This document shows positions 22,644 through 33,960 of a DNA stretch of 64,000 nt, one piece after another (the stretch's first letter is position 1; each line of letters opens with the position of its first letter). The stretch covers positions 930,001-994,000 of the forward strand of contig NZ_CP045455.1 of NCBI RefSeq assembly GCF_030060925.1, read 5' to 3'. Both the position numbers and the translations under genes were made by a program. This stretch comes from Spiroplasma sp. SV19 (GTDB lineage: Bacteria; Bacillota_I; Bacilli_A; Mycoplasmatales; Mycoplasmataceae). The notes beneath the pieces were generated by a model. That model did not search any database. It worked only from the letters and a program-made list of their open reading frames with translations, and was not told where the DNA came from.

Positions 22644-23495
22644 TTAATTTCGTAAAGTTAGTTTTCAACCATTAATAATGATTTTTGTCTCCTTAATACT
22701 ATTGTCATTTTGGGTTAATAACAATGACTCACATTTTTCATCAAGATTATATTCATCATTCAGATTAACTTTACTATTTTTATCATTAGTTAAATTATTA
22801 AGATAAATTAAAAAAAAGTCCATTGTATATGTTGTTGCTAACGTTTTTACAGTTGCTTGTTGCATTTTCAGTAGGAAAAAAAGTGTTTTTTCCATTTTAT
22901 TAGTACTAATCTTTGCAATTACCTTCTGTAATAAATTTAATAAACATAACTTTATCATTAATAAAAAGATAAGCACAAAACATAATACTAAGATACTACG
23001 CAAAATATTAGTTAAAACATTAAATAAAATGAAATGTAAAAAATAATTAATAGTTTTTAATGATACTAAAAATGTTCATGGCGTTAGAATTAGAAATAAA
23101 ATAATTAACAAAATTGTTTTTGCAATTAAAAAGAAAAAATTGTTTCGAGCTAAAATAGCAATAATTCATAAAATCCAAGTTGGAATAAAGAAATATCAAA
23201 AATATGTGTGCAATAAAAAAATCACGCTTTCAAATTTTATTTGTGCAAAAAAGAGACTGATATTAAGAAGACAAAACACAATGATAAAAATAATATGAAA
23301 AAAATAATTTACTTGGCTAACATTTTGGTTTTTATAATTATTAAATTTAAAAGCACGCTTGGAATTAATTAATACAGTAACTCCTGTGATAATTAAAAAA
23401 GAAGCAATGTAAAAAATATAATTACCAACATTATAATGGAAGGTATTATTTTCTGAAATTATTTTTTGATTAATACAATCTTGATAAATTCCCAT
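22644..23495 (-). CDS. Multi-span membrane protein of unknown function in the ABC locus
   Basis: 283 residues, not recognised. The N-terminal half has about six hydrophobic segments, for example VGNYIFYIASFLIITGVTVL, IIFIIVFCLLNISLFFA and TILLIILFLILTPWTFLV. The C-terminal third is soluble, rich in Asn, Asp and Lys (NLTNDKNSKVNLNDEYNLDE). I use the ATG at 23493-23495; an in-frame GTG three codons earlier is closer to AAGGAA and is a fair alternative. It lies 45 bases upstream of the permease, so it may be an accessory subunit (inference). Confidence 0.65.
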
Positions 23496-23543
23496 TATTA
23501 GCACTGTTCCTTTCTTTTTTCTACTTTCAAACTATTTATATTT

Positions 23544-23549
23544 ATTATA
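23544..23549 (-). promoter_or_regulatory. -10 element upstream of the membrane protein gene
   Basis: TATAAT on the minus strand just after the terminator of the ABC ATPase gene and about 48 bases before the membrane protein start. No clear -35. Confidence 0.4.
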
Positions 23550-23550
23550 A

Positions 23551-23592
23551 TAAAAAAATCTATAAAACGCTATTATTAACGTTTCATAGATT
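23551..23592 (-). terminator. Terminator of the ABC ATPase gene
   Basis: Thirteen-position stem with one mismatch (23557-23569 with 23580-23592), followed on the minus strand by TTTTTTTA. It overlaps the stop codon. Confidence 0.8.
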
Positions 23593-24526
23593 AAGACCAG
23601 TCAATTTCACTTGGTTTTTTGGGATTTGTATTTTTTTTAATTTGATCAATTAATCCATTTCGAACATGAATAACTGTATTTGCAATATCCGCAATATTTG
23701 GGTTATGAGTAACAATAATAACTGTTGTTTTATATTTTTTGTTAACATCAACTAAAATCTCAAGTACTTTTCGACCCATTTCTTCATCTAAAGCCCCCGT
23801 TGGTTCATCACCAAACAAAATATCTGGATTTTTTGCTAATGCTCTAGCAATTGAAACCCGCTGTTGTTGACCACCTGACATTTGGTGTGGATATTTGTTC
23901 ATTTGTTCTTCCATCCCAATTGTCTCAAAAATATCTTTAATTGTCATATCTTTGTTCTTATTTTTACTTAGGTTTTCACCAACTTCTGCATTTTCTTTGG
24001 CAGTTAAATTAGTTAATAAGTTATATTGTTGAAAAATAAACCCAACATTATCTCTTCGGAATTTTGTTAAATCAACATCTTTTAATAAAGACAGATTATA
24101 ACCAATAACAAAAACATCACCACTTGAAACTTTATCTAATCCTGAAATAATATTTAGTAATGTTGTTTTCCCTGACCCAGAAGGTCCTAAAATAACAATA
24201 AAGTCTCCTTTTTCTAATTTTAAATCAATTCCTTTTAAAACTGGTGTTTCAACTTCTCCTGTAATATATGATTTTTTAACATTTACTAGTTCAATAACAT
24301 ATTTACTTGTATCTGGTTCTATTCCGGTTGTAGAAATTACTTCCCCTTTTAAAATTCGTTTTGAATATAATTTAGTTTGTTTTTTTTGTTCTCTTAGTTT
24401 TTGTTTAAATTCTTTAACTGCAGTATAATCGATTTTCTCTTTTTTTTCTTTTGGTTCTTTTACTTTAGATTGCTTTCCTTTAGTCTTTGTTTCTTCTGTA
24501 TTAGGTGTTTTTCCCATTTCAGCCAT
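23591..24526 (-). CDS. ABC transporter ATP-binding protein, MacB/LolD type
   Basis: 311 residues. A Lys/Glu-rich N-terminal extension of about 75 residues (KTKGKQSKVKEPKEKKEK) precedes a standard ABC domain. It has Walker A LGPSGSGKTTLLN, the Q-loop FIFQQYNLL, signature MSGGQQQRVSIARALA, Walker B ILFGDEPTGALDE and switch histidine VIIVTHNPNIAD. The YNLLTNLTAKEN stretch is typical of the MacB/LolD/FtsE branch that pairs with FtsX-type permeases such as the large one downstream. I chose ATG at 24524-24526 behind GGGGAGG. Confidence 0.9.
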   Translation of the reverse strand: MAEMGKTPNTEETKTKGKQSKVKEPKEKKEKIDYTAVKEFKQKLREQKKQTKLYSKRILKGEVISTTGIEPDTSKYVIELVNVKKSYITGEVETPVLKGIDLKLEKGDFIVILGPSGSGKTTLLNIISGLDKVSSGDVFVIGYNLSLLKDVDLTKFRRDNVGFIFQQYNLLTNLTAKENAEVGENLSKNKNKDMTIKDIFETIGMEEQMNKYPHQMSGGQQQRVSIARALAKNPDILFGDEPTGALDEEMGRKVLEILVDVNKKYKTTVIIVTHNPNIADIANTVIHVRNGLIDQIKKNTNPKKPSEIDWS

Positions 24527-24590
24527 TTTGTTTTTTCCTCCCCTGGTAAATATCACATTACATTTTGCAATTAATTTTTATCATAGTAAT

Positions 24591-24620
24591 ATAATAACAA
24601 AATTATTTTAATTTTATCAA
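24591..24620 (-). promoter_or_regulatory. Promoter of the ABC ATPase gene
   Basis: TTGATA (24615-24620), 18-base spacer ending TGT, TATTAT (24591-24596), minus strand, about 65 bases upstream of the start codon. Confidence 0.65.
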
Positions 24621-24640
24621 CTTATTTATATTTATTAAAA

Positions 24641-25510
24641 CTATTCTTTTAATAAACTTTTTAAATCAGCAGCTTTAATAGTATATTTTTTACGACAAAA
24701 GTCACATACAATTTCAACTTCACTATTTTTTTCTAAAATTTCATTTAATTGTTCATCACCTAATAATTTAGCTGATGCCAAAGCTTTTTCATATGAACAA
24801 CTGCATTCAAATGTCACAGAATCAGTTTCTAATACTTTTGCATTTTCATCAATTAATTTAAAAATATTAGTTAAATCACTTTCGGCAATTAATTTATGAC
24901 TAATACTTTCTAAATTGCCAACTTTTTCTTCTAAATAGTCAATATCTTCATCATTGTGTTCTGGTAATAATTGCGCATAAAAACCAATCGCTTTTGCAAT
25001 TGTATTATCATCATTCATTTTAATTGAACAAGCAATAATCGATTTAATTTGTTCACTTTGTGCTAAATAATAAGTAAAATCTAAATTAATTTCTCCAGAA
25101 ATCAATTCAATTTGCCCAGAAAAACTATCTTTCATTCCCAAGTCTTTCATCACTCGTAAATAACCATCAGTTCCTACGACTTGTGAGATCACGTTCTGGC
25201 TGCGATCAATTTGTTCAACATCAAATTGTGGATTTCCACAAAAGGCACGAACTTTATGACCAGTATATTCCGCCATAATTGTTCCGATTGGTCCATTTCC
25301 ATTAATAATAGCTGTCATTTTATCAGTTGCATTTTTCATGTCACTACCAATTAAAATTGTTGCTAAGACAACTCTGGACAAAGCAATTGTTGCTAACGGA
25401 TTAGTTTCATGTAATTTAATAATATTGTTTAGCGATTCAGTTGCATCCACAACAGTCATTTTTACATTGTGGGAATTACTAATTGCCTTAATTACTTTAT
25501 CTTTATTCAT
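24641..25510 (-). CDS. hslO: Redox-regulated chaperone Hsp33
   Basis: Holdase chaperone switched on by oxidation of four zinc-bound cysteines. 289 residues. The C-terminal switch is present as FECSCSY (CxC) and IVCDFCRKKY (CxxC). The N-terminal core carries ATIALSRVVLATILIGSDMK and INGNGPIGTIMAEY. I use the ATG at 25508-25510 after GAAGGAGTTTGATAAA; the longer frame upstream lacks a ribosome site. Adjacent to ftsH, another protein-quality gene, but with a terminator between them. Confidence 0.95.
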   Translation of the reverse strand: MNKDKVIKAISNSHNVKMTVVDATESLNNIIKLHETNPLATIALSRVVLATILIGSDMKNATDKMTAIINGNGPIGTIMAEYTGHKVRAFCGNPQFDVEQIDRSQNVISQVVGTDGYLRVMKDLGMKDSFSGQIELISGEINLDFTYYLAQSEQIKSIIACSIKMNDDNTIAKAIGFYAQLLPEHNDEDIDYLEEKVGNLESISHKLIAESDLTNIFKLIDENAKVLETDSVTFECSCSYEKALASAKLLGDEQLNEILEKNSEVEIVCDFCRKKYTIKAADLKSLLKE

Positions 25511-25546
25511 TTTATCAAACTCCTTCATAATTCTGTTCACCCTGCA

Positions 25547-25575
25547 ATTATAGTACAACTACTTTTAAAAGTAAA
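25547..25575 (-). promoter_or_regulatory. Promoter of hslO
   Basis: TATAAT (25547-25552) with a TTTACT-like -35 17 bases upstream, minus strand, about 37 bases before the hslO start. Confidence 0.55.
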
Positions 25576-25577
25576 AT

Positions 25578-25604
25578 AAAAAAGTAGGGGGTAATTTCCT
25601 ACTC
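25578..25604 (-). terminator. Terminator of ftsH
   Basis: AGTAGG / CCTACT stem (25583-25588 with 25598-25603) followed by TTTTTTATTTTA on the minus strand, overlapping the ftsH TAG. Confidence 0.75.
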
Positions 25605-27620
25605 TTTGTTATCTGATTCTTTATTTTTTTCTTCTTCAGGATGATCTTTTTTGCGTTCTTTTGGTTTAACTTCTAATATTTCACCTTTTGCTTCTTTCTC
25701 CTTATGTTTAGCTGCTCGTTCTTTTTCCCCAATTACTTCATCTGGAACTTTATTATATTTATTGATGTATTCAATTTGTTCAGCAGTAATTGTTTCTAAT
25801 ATTTTTAAACTTTCAGCAATTAAATCTAATAAATCACGATTTTCTGAAATTAACGCCTTTGCTGTAACATAACAATCATCTAAAATTTTACGAACCTCAG
25901 TATCAATTTTTGCCGCAACATCTTCTGAATAACGTTTTGTTGCCCCCGTATATTCATCTTTTGGCGATTCAAACTGTACTAATCCCAGTGAACTCATTCC
26001 ATACTCAGTAACCATATGACGAGCAATGTTTGTGGCTTTTTCTAAGTCATCGTGCGCTCCTGTTGTTATTTTTGTTTTTCCAAAAATAATTTCTTCTGAA
26101 GCACGTCCCCCTAAGTAACCAGTAATTGTTGCATATAAGTTTTCTTTACTATGGAACATTGTTTCCTCTTTTGGAGTCATAATTGTATATCCACCAGCTT
26201 GTCCCCGTGGAATAATTGTAACTTTTTGAACTTTGCTAGCTGCTTCTAATTTTAAACCAATTAATGCATGTCCTGCTTCATGATATGAAACAATATCTTT
26301 ATCCATTACTGAATATTTACGTGATTCTTTTGCTGGTCCCCCAACAACACGATCAATCGCTTCATCAATAATATTAATTGTAATAATTTTTAAATTCTTA
26401 CGAACACATAAAATTGCTGCTTCGTTTAACACGTTTTCTAATTGTGCTCCTGAAAAACCAGGCGTTCTTTCTGCAATTCGTCTAAAATCGACTTCTGTTG
26501 AAACAGCTTTATTGCGAGCATGTAATTTTAAAATTGCTTCACGTTCATTAATATCTGGTAATGAAATTTGAATTTGGCGGTCAAAACGACCAGGTCTTAA
26601 CAACGCTGAATCTAAAACATCAACACGGTTTGTTGCTGCCATCACAATAACTCCAGTATTAGTACCAAAACCATCCATTTCAACTAATAATTGGTTTAAT
26701 GTTTGTTCATTAGCACCACTCCCAATTGAAACGGTTCTTTTTCTCCCAACAGCATCAATTTCATCAATAAAGATAATACATGGTGCTGCTTTTTTTGCTG
26801 CAATAAACATTTCACGAATTCTTGAAGCACCAACTCCAACAAACATTTCCTCAAATTCAGAACCTGAAATCGAGAAGAATGGTACTCCCGCTTCTCCAGC
26901 AACAGCTTTTGCCAATAAGGTTTTCCCTGTTCCTGGTGGTCCTTCCATTAAGACTCCTTTTGGAGCACGAGCTCCCATACTTGAATATTTTTGTGGGTTT
27001 TTTAAGTAATCAACTAATTCCACTAATTCTGTTTTTTCTTCATTAATTCCAGCAACATCTGAAAACTTAACTGTTGATTGAATTTGACGAGCTTTATTTT
27101 TCCCCATTGAGAACGGATTTGCACCACCCATTCCACCAGACATTTTTGACAATCGCACAACCATAAAGACAGCAACTCCCATTAATAGTAACCAAGGAAT
27201 TAACTGAATTAACATTGCTTGTCATACTGGTACAAATTCACGGTCAATTGAAACAAGACCACCTTTTAATTTAGTACCGAAGTTTTTATCTCAAGTATTT
27301 TGAGGTTCCCCTAGTGGATAAGAATAATTGTTAAATCCTTCGCGATTTCATTCTGAACTATAACGAACAGTTTTTGTAACACCATTTTCAACATACTTAA
27401 TAACACCTGACATTACAACACTATTACCACCAACTTCAGCCTTAATAGTGATTTCATCAATATCTTTATTGTTATACTTTTGCGTATTACCGATTGTTCT
27501 CATATCACCTTCACTAATTTTTGAAACATCTGATCGTGTTCATAACACAATTGTTAAAATAATCAGACCAATAAAAATTAATGAACTTATAATCGCAAAT
27601 CACATTCTTTTTTTATTCAT
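25599..27620 (-). CDS. ftsH: ATP-dependent zinc metalloprotease FtsH
   Basis: Membrane-anchored AAA+ protease for damaged and unstable proteins. 673 residues. Two membrane spans (about residues 7-28 and 136-155) flank an outer domain. The AAA module has Walker A GPPGTGKT (about 227-234), Walker [12 protein letters not shown] and the second region of homology [20 protein letters not shown]. The zinc site is [11 protein letters not shown]. The tail is very rich in Lys and Glu. The start is ATG at 27618-27620, ten bases after GAGAGG; an in-frame ATG two codons upstream is too close to it. Confidence 0.97.
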
Positions 27621-27691
27621 AATCATTTCCTCTCCATTAAGACTTTGAAACCAATCTTTTTAAGTCATTTAGATAATGACCCAATTCTAAA

Positions 27692-28997
27692 CTATTTTAT
27701 CATAAAAAAAAATAAATTGTGTTTTTCCGGTCAAGTATTATTAATAAATTTATTAATCTTCAAATTAACCAAATTGTTGACATAAACAAGTTGTTTTTGA
27801 GCATCTACAATAAAATAACTTTTCCGAGCTAAAAGTGGCACCTTATTCTTAATGAACCATCTGTTTAAAGGTGTTTTGGCAAGAATTACTTTTTGTAAAA
27901 AAAGGACATCATTTGTAATTGTTAATGGAAATTGATTAGCTGTTATTTTAAAAACATAATTATTTTTTGTTCCTTGCGAAATTATCTTGTCTTTTCATTT
28001 AAGAGGAAAAAATGTTGCTGGGGTGATTTTAACAGTTGTGGGTTGTAGAATATTATTATTAATAATTTCAACATTATCGTATGATTTAACTAAAGAATAA
28101 TCATTATTGACTTTAATAATAATATTAGGCTTGGAACTTTTTAGTTCTTTAATTATTTCATTTAAAAATTTTCTTTTTTATTACTAATTAACTGAACAAG
28201 ATTATTCATCTTGAAATAATTAAAAATAATGATCTTTTGTAATTGACTATTATTAATAATATTAAAGTTAGCAACATTAATTTGCCCAAAATTATCAATT
28301 AAATAATTTTTGCCATTAATTTTAATTGTTCATTTTCATTATTTTTTCGATTAATTTCTAACAACATATCTTGCAAATTAATTTGTTGAATTTCATTGCG
28401 AATAATATTACGATTATAAATTCCTAAAATATTAGTTGAATCAATTGCATAATTAATTTGATTATGAAATAAATACTCAATAATTTCTTCTCTCGTTATT
28501 TTTAACATCACTCGAATTATTTTGACTTTAGAACCTAATAACTGCGAATGATAATAACTAATTTCATTTAAACCATAATGTTCAACAATTCCGTTGCGTT
28601 GTTTTTGGAGAATATATGTTTCAATATGATCAGTTAAATTATGGGCAATTAAGACACCCTGACAATGATGTTTTTTACTAATTTGCAAAAAGAAATCATA
28701 ACGAATATCACGAGCAATATTTTGAAAATTATGCGAAATTGTTTGATACTGTTGATAATCAGCTGCTGTTACTTTTTTGACATAAACTTTAATATTTCGC
28801 TTTTTGCAATATTCAAGAACAATTTGTTCATCATGATCACTGTCTGCTCGTTTTTGATAATTTATTAAACAAACAATAAAATTATTAATATCTAATTCAG
28901 GATTGTGATAAATATTGTCAAGTAAAAACATACTATCTGGTCCTCCCGATACCCCAATAACATATTTTTCATTACGATTTAAAAGTTTATCATCCAT
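27692..28997 (-). pseudogene. tilS: tRNA(Ile)-lysidine synthetase, two frame breaks as read
   Basis: Makes lysidine at C34 of tRNA-Ile(CAU), needed to decode AUA. The PP-loop is VIGVSGGPDSMF near residue 15. As read, the first frame ends at 28299 (232 residues). One extra A near 28330 restores EKWTIKINGKNYLIDN, and another in the A6 run near 28180 restores KKRKFLNEIIKELK, giving 435 residues to TAG at 27692. Both breaks look like lost bases in A-runs and the flanking protein is intact. Because the gene is normally essential, assembly error is the simplest reading. ATG 28995-28997 follows AGGTGA. Confidence 0.85.
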
Positions 28998-29006
28998 TTT
29001 AATCAC

Positions 29007-29729
29007 CTATTTTCGAAATAATTTTAAAACTGCATTACTATATTGATTATCACTATTATGTACTATAATTGGTTTTTCAATAATAATACCCTCACCGCCT
29101 TGAAACCGTGCTTCAATTAAAACATTATTTGCCTCGCTTTCTTGAAACGGATGAATAAATTGCAACCGTTTAATATTAAAACCATATTTAGTTAATAAGG
29201 AAGTAATTTCAAATAATCTTGTTGTCCGATGAATCATTGCAAAATAGCCACGATTAGCAATTAATTTTTTTGCGGCAAAAATAATATCTTCTAGTGTTAA
29301 AGTTACTTCATGTCGGGCCGGAATTAATAGCTTGTTTTTTTCATTTAATTTTGATTCACCAATTTTAAAAAACGGTGGATTACATAAAATCAAATCATAT
29401 TTAAAATTAGCATTTACCTTAATATATTCTTTAATATCATCATGCACAATTTTAATTTGAGTGGTTTTCTGGTTTAGCAACACATTTTCTTCTGCTAACT
29501 GTACTGCCTCTTGTTGTAATTCAATTCCAGTAATTGTTGCTGAAGTTAATGTTGATAAAATTAATGGAATCGCAGCATTATTAGTTCCAATATCAAGAAT
29601 TTTTTTAGTTTTAGTATTTAAAGTTACAAACCGAGCCAATAAAACAGTATCTAATGAAAAATTAAACATATCTGTTCGTTGGTTAATTTTAATCCCTTCA
29701 TAATCTAATAAATCATTTAAAACTTTCAC
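29007..29729 (-). CDS. tRNA1(Val) adenine-N6 methyltransferase-like protein (TrmN6/YfiC family)
   Basis: 240 residues. SAM-binding Rossmann fold: motif I ILDIGTNNAAIPLIL, acidic end of strand 2 ATITGIELQQ, then LNQKTTQIKIVHDDIKEY, and catalytic motif IV DLILCNPPFFK (NPPF, typical of adenine-N6 amino methylation). The relatives methylate A37 of tRNA-Val. The start is GTG at 29727-29729 behind CGAGGTG; upstream in-frame codons lie inside holB. It sits one base after the holB stop, an arrangement common in Firmicutes (tmk-holB-yabB neighbourhood). Confidence 0.85.
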   Translation of the reverse strand: MKVLNDLLDYEGIKINQRTDMFNFSLDTVLLARFVTLNTKTKKILDIGTNNAAIPLILSTLTSATITGIELQQEAVQLAEENVLLNQKTTQIKIVHDDIKEYIKVNANFKYDLILCNPPFFKIGESKLNEKNKLLIPARHEVTLTLEDIIFAAKKLIANRGYFAMIHRTTRLFEITSLLTKYGFNIKRLQFIHPFQESEANNVLIEARFQGGEGIIIEKPIIVHNSDNQYSNAVLKLFRK

Positions 29730-29730
29730 T

Positions 29731-30567
29731 TTACACCTCGTTATATAAATCAATCATTCCCTTTTCTAACACTAACTCCTTATTTAAATTTTCTAACAAT
29801 AAATTAGCAATCGTATAAGAAATTTCAATCAATCTGGTATTTTTATCATTTAGTTTTTTAATTAAAGATTGATCTGTAATTTCATATTTCGCTCATTCTT
29901 TTCTTTTTAAAATATTCGCAATTTCTAAAAAAAGTTGTGAAGATTCCAAATGATTATAACCGTTTAATTGACGAATATGAATAAAATTATTTTCTGGTGT
30001 ACTGGCAAAATTTCTAAAAAAGGTTTGAATAAACTTAGTTTTAAAGTTATCAATATCTAATTCGTTAATTGTATTTTCTAAAATAACATTTAAACAACGT
30101 GATTTAATTGTATCAATTACTTTTGTTCTGTTTGTTGTTAATAAAAAAGCATACGTATTTTTACTTGGCTCTTCTAAAAATTTCAGTAAAGAATTAGCCG
30201 CTTCTAATGTTAATAAATCTGCACCATTGATAAGATACACTTTAATCCCTGTTTGTTCTAATGCAGAATAGCTAAAAGCTTGAATAATTTCTTGAATCGT
30301 TTCTTTTTTAATTGTTGTTTCAAAATCACCACCAATTTTTAAATCATAATAAGTTTTATTATTAATACGTTGACAAGTCTCACATTGACAATCAGAGTCT
30401 TTTTTTTCTTGACACAATAAAAATTTAATGATTTCAATTGCAAAAGTTTCTAATTTAATTTTATTATTACAAGAAATTAAAAGCTGATTTGATAAATTAT
30501 TTTCTAAAACTAAATTTTTGAATAACGCAATTTTTTCTGCATCACTCGATGAAAATAAATTACTCAT
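29731..30567 (-). CDS. holB: DNA polymerase III delta' subunit
   Basis: Clamp-loader subunit, 278 residues, shorter than the usual 320-330. It resembles the DnaX N-terminus but lacks a proper Walker A. Zinc-finger cysteines are CQCETCQRINN; other motifs are KVYLINGADLLTLEAANSLL, KFLEEPSKNTYAFLLTTN and the SRC motif TIKSRCLNV. Its start overlaps the end of tmk by eight bases, and the tmk-holB order is conserved in low-GC bacteria. Confidence 0.88.
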
Positions 30568-31204
30568 TTTCCTTATCCTTTATTCTTTGAATTATTTCAT
30601 CAACATAATAATAAACCTGTTCTAAAACTTCGTTAACTAACTTACGAGCATCAACTACTTTAATTCGGTCAGAATGTTCACTAATTAAAACTTGATACCC
30701 TTCATATACTTTTTCATGAAATGATTTTTGCTCCAAGTCTAAGCGATTCATTTCATTTTCATTTCTAATTTTCATTCTTTCATTGGCTATTGATGGTTCA
30801 ATATCAAAAAATAAAGTTAAATCTGGTTTTGTTGTTCCTAAAACAATTGATTGTACTTCATCTAATGTCCGAATGCCTAAACCACGAGCATAACCTTGAT
30901 AAGCTGATGTTGAATCCATAAAACGATCACAAATAACAATTTTTCCTTCTTTTAACGCTGGTAAAATATCTTCCATAACATGTTGTTTTCGTGCCGCAAT
31001 ATATAATAAAGCTTCTGTTCAAGGATCCATTCCTAAATTATGTTTGCTTAAAATAACATTTCTAATTTGTTCAGCAATTTCATTACCTCCTGGTTCTCTT
31101 GTTAAAACAACCTGGTACCCTTTTGAACGTAGTTTCTCTTTTAGTAATTTTGAAATTGTTGTCTTTCCAGAACCATCAATTCCTTCCAATGTTATAAACA
31201 ACAT
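30560..31204 (-). CDS. tmk: Thymidylate kinase
   Basis: Phosphorylates dTMP to dTDP. 214 residues. P-loop [14 protein letters not shown] near residue 7, the DR(Y/F) motif [19 protein letters not shown] and TREPGG substrate loop are all present. A UGA tryptophan lies around residue 62. Starts 19 bases after recR and overlaps holB. Confidence 0.97.
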
Positions 31205-31223
31205 TATTACACCCTCTCTGTTC

Positions 31224-31805
31224 TTAAATATCTTTTCTACCTTCTAACGCTTGTTTCAAAGTTACTTCATCAACATAATCTAACGAACCTCCAATTGGAA
31301 TTCCTCGTGCTAAACGTGATATTTTCACATTAAAAGGCTGTAAGACTGTTTTTAAGTATTGTGCTGTTACTTCACCTTCAAAAGTAGCACCAACAGCAAT
31401 AATAACCTCTTTTATAATTTTATCATTCATTCGAGATTCTAAAACAGGAAAAGTTAATTTATCTGGTGTAATTCCATTTTTAACATTAATTTCGCCATTC
31501 AAAACATGATAAACACCATTAAAAACTTTTGTTGCTTCAATTTTTGTTGCATCAAAAAAATTACTGACAACACAAAGCTTTGTTTGATCACGTAAATCAT
31601 TTTGACAAAATAAACAAATATTATTTTGCATTAATGTTGAACATCTTGGGCATTGATGAAAATTGTCTTTTATTTCCTTAAAAACATTCTCTAACGAATC
31701 AAATAATGCTGGCTTAATAATTAACTTATTAAAAATTCTTTCTGCCACTTTTTTACCAACACCTAAAGTAGTTTTTAGTTCCATAATTAATTCTTCATAA
31801 GTCAT
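31224..31805 (-). CDS. recR: Recombination protein RecR
   Basis: Recombinational repair protein that works with RecO at gapped DNA. 193 residues: N-terminal helix-hairpin-helix, a four-cysteine zinc finger [16 protein letters not shown], a TOPRIM domain ([15 protein letters not shown]...), and the C-terminal [20 protein letters not shown] motif. It follows dnaX, the standard dnaX-recR pairing. Confidence 0.95.
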   Translation of the reverse strand: MTYEELIMELKTTLGVGKKVAERIFNKLIIKPALFDSLENVFKEIKDNFHQCPRCSTLMQNNICLFCQNDLRDQTKLCVVSNFFDATKIEATKVFNGVYHVLNGEINVKNGITPDKLTFPVLESRMNDKIIKEVIIAVGATFEGEVTAQYLKTVLQPFNVKISRLARGIPIGGSLDYVDEVTLKQALEGRKDI

Positions 31806-31823
31806 AATTAAGTCTCCTATAAA

Positions 31824-33899
31824 TTAATCAATTATCTTAATATTATCAAAAATTTGTTTTCCTGTCTCTAGTCGATCTTTATGATCATCATAATTATCAA
31901 TTTGTTTAACTAATAAATTCTGATAAAATTCTTCCACATCTGTTAAAGTTGCTTCTGGCAATTTATTTGCTTGTCGAATTTTAACATAATCATCACGAAC
32001 ATTATTTCATTCACTTTCACTTAAAGCAATGATAACAAAATCAAAATCAAATGCTTGAAATACTTTATTACGAAACTCTCAATCACACATTTCAAAACTA
32101 ATTCAATTCGCTTCTGGTTTAGTATTTGTTACAATAATTACACCTTGTTCTGATCCGGCAGCATATTTAACATCATAAAAACTAATTAATTTATCTAATT
32201 GAACAACTTTCCCTTTTTCATTAATTAATTCCATAAACTTATTTTCAAACTTTTCTCGTTCTTCTTTATTAGCTTTAATTAAAATATTAAAAATTTGGTT
32301 AATTGAATAATTAATGTTACTAAGTTCATAAATATTAATTTTATTTTTCATATCATCACGATACTTATGTAAATCAGTAATACCTTCTAACTCTTTTGCC
32401 GGCGGTGTTTGTTCTAATTCAGTTGGAAAAGTACTTTCTTGTTCGCTACCTTTGTTATCATTAAACTCTGGAATAACATCTTTTGTACTTGCTTTGGGCA
32501 TTGATGCTACTGGCTGTGAAAAGGGACTATTGTTTAATTCTTCATCATCAAATAATGAAAAATTCCGAAATAATGGCTGTGAACTTGGGATCTTTTTTTC
32601 TGATTGTTGCTCAATATTAACAACATTTTTTTCTTCAACTTGCTGAGACTTTGTAACTTCTTCAAAATTGTTTAAAGTATTATCAGAATTATTTTCCATT
32701 ATTTCTATATTTTTAGTAATTATTTTTGAACTATCTGTCTTATTTCCCCCACTTTTTTTATCGTTGATGTCAACAGTAAGATCACTTAATTCTAAACCTT
32801 CTAAATTTTTAACGTTACCTTCGAACATTGCTAAAGCTTTTAATAAGATTAATTCAAAATACATTTCTTGTGTTCTATTGCTACGCATTTTAGTTGATGC
32901 TTCCGTAAATAAATCAAGTAGTGTTAATAACTCTTTTGATGTTAGTTTGTCAGCAAATATTTTTGCTTGACTTTCTGATAATAAATTTAAGAAAACAAGA
33001 TTCCCTGTTTGTTTATATTCAAAAACTTCTTTCAACAGATCTAATAGATTTAATGTTAAAATTTCAAAATCAGAACCAGCCTCATAAATTTTTTTACTAG
33101 TTAATAAGACTTCTTCTGTTTTATATTCTAAAATATTTTTCAATAATTTTAACTTAACATTTTTTGAAACCGTTGCAAAAATAATATTAACACTTTCTAA
33201 AGTAATATTACGATCAGAAAACATGATTACTTGTTCTAGAATACTTAACGAATCACGAGCACTTCCATCCGCCAAAATTGCAATCTCTTTAATTGCAACT
33301 AAATCATAATTGATTCCTTCTTGTTGTAAGATTGCAATTATGTTATTTTCTAATTCAACTTTTGGGATTTTACGAAAATTATATTGTTGGCAACGTGAAA
33401 TAATTGTGGCTGGAATTTTGTGACTCTCTGTTGTTGCTAAAATAAACACAACATGTTGCGGTGGTTCTTCTAATGTTTTTAACAAAGCATTAAAAGCCGA
33501 ATTAGTTAACATATGAATTTCATCGATAATGTAAACTTTATATTTTGCCATTGTTGGTAATAGCTGGACATTATTTCGAATTTCTCTGATTTCATCAACA
33601 CCATTATTTGAAGCTGCATCAATTTCAAAAACATCGACTGCGCCCCCACGATTAATTTCATTACAACTTGGACAAGTATTGCAAGGATTACCATTATCTA
33701 AATTAGTACAATTAATTGCTTTGGCAAATATTTTTGCAATCGAAGTTTTCCCTGTACCACGTGGACCAGAAAATAAATAAGCATGTGAAAAAGTATTATT
33801 AATAATTGCATTCTTCAAAGCTTTTCTAATTTCAACTTGACCAACAATTTTGTCAAAAGTATTTGGTCGATATTTACGATATAACGAAATATAATCCAT
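31824..33899 (-). CDS. dnaX: DNA polymerase III gamma/tau subunit
   Basis: Clamp-loader motor. 691 residues. Walker A LFSGPRGTGKTS, four zinc-binding cysteines (CTNLDNGNPCNTCPSC), Walker B VYIIDEIHML and SRC-type TIISRCQQYNF. A long low-complexity linker (about 370-510) rich in Asn, Ser and Glu precedes a C-terminal domain with several UGA tryptophans. The stop is TAA at 31824-31826, not the earlier UGA. I chose the ATG at 33897-33899 behind GGGGGGTAAAG. No slippery-sequence frameshift site was recognised. Confidence 0.93.
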
Positions 33900-33960
33900 T
33901 TCTTTACCCCCCATAATTTATTATTAACAATTTTATTTTACTCCTTTAATTGAAAATATT

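Noticed and set aside
31824-33899. Programmed frameshift in dnaX to make a short gamma form
   Set aside because: No A-AAA-AAG-type slippery site with a following stem was found, and the frame is open to the end when UGA is Trp.
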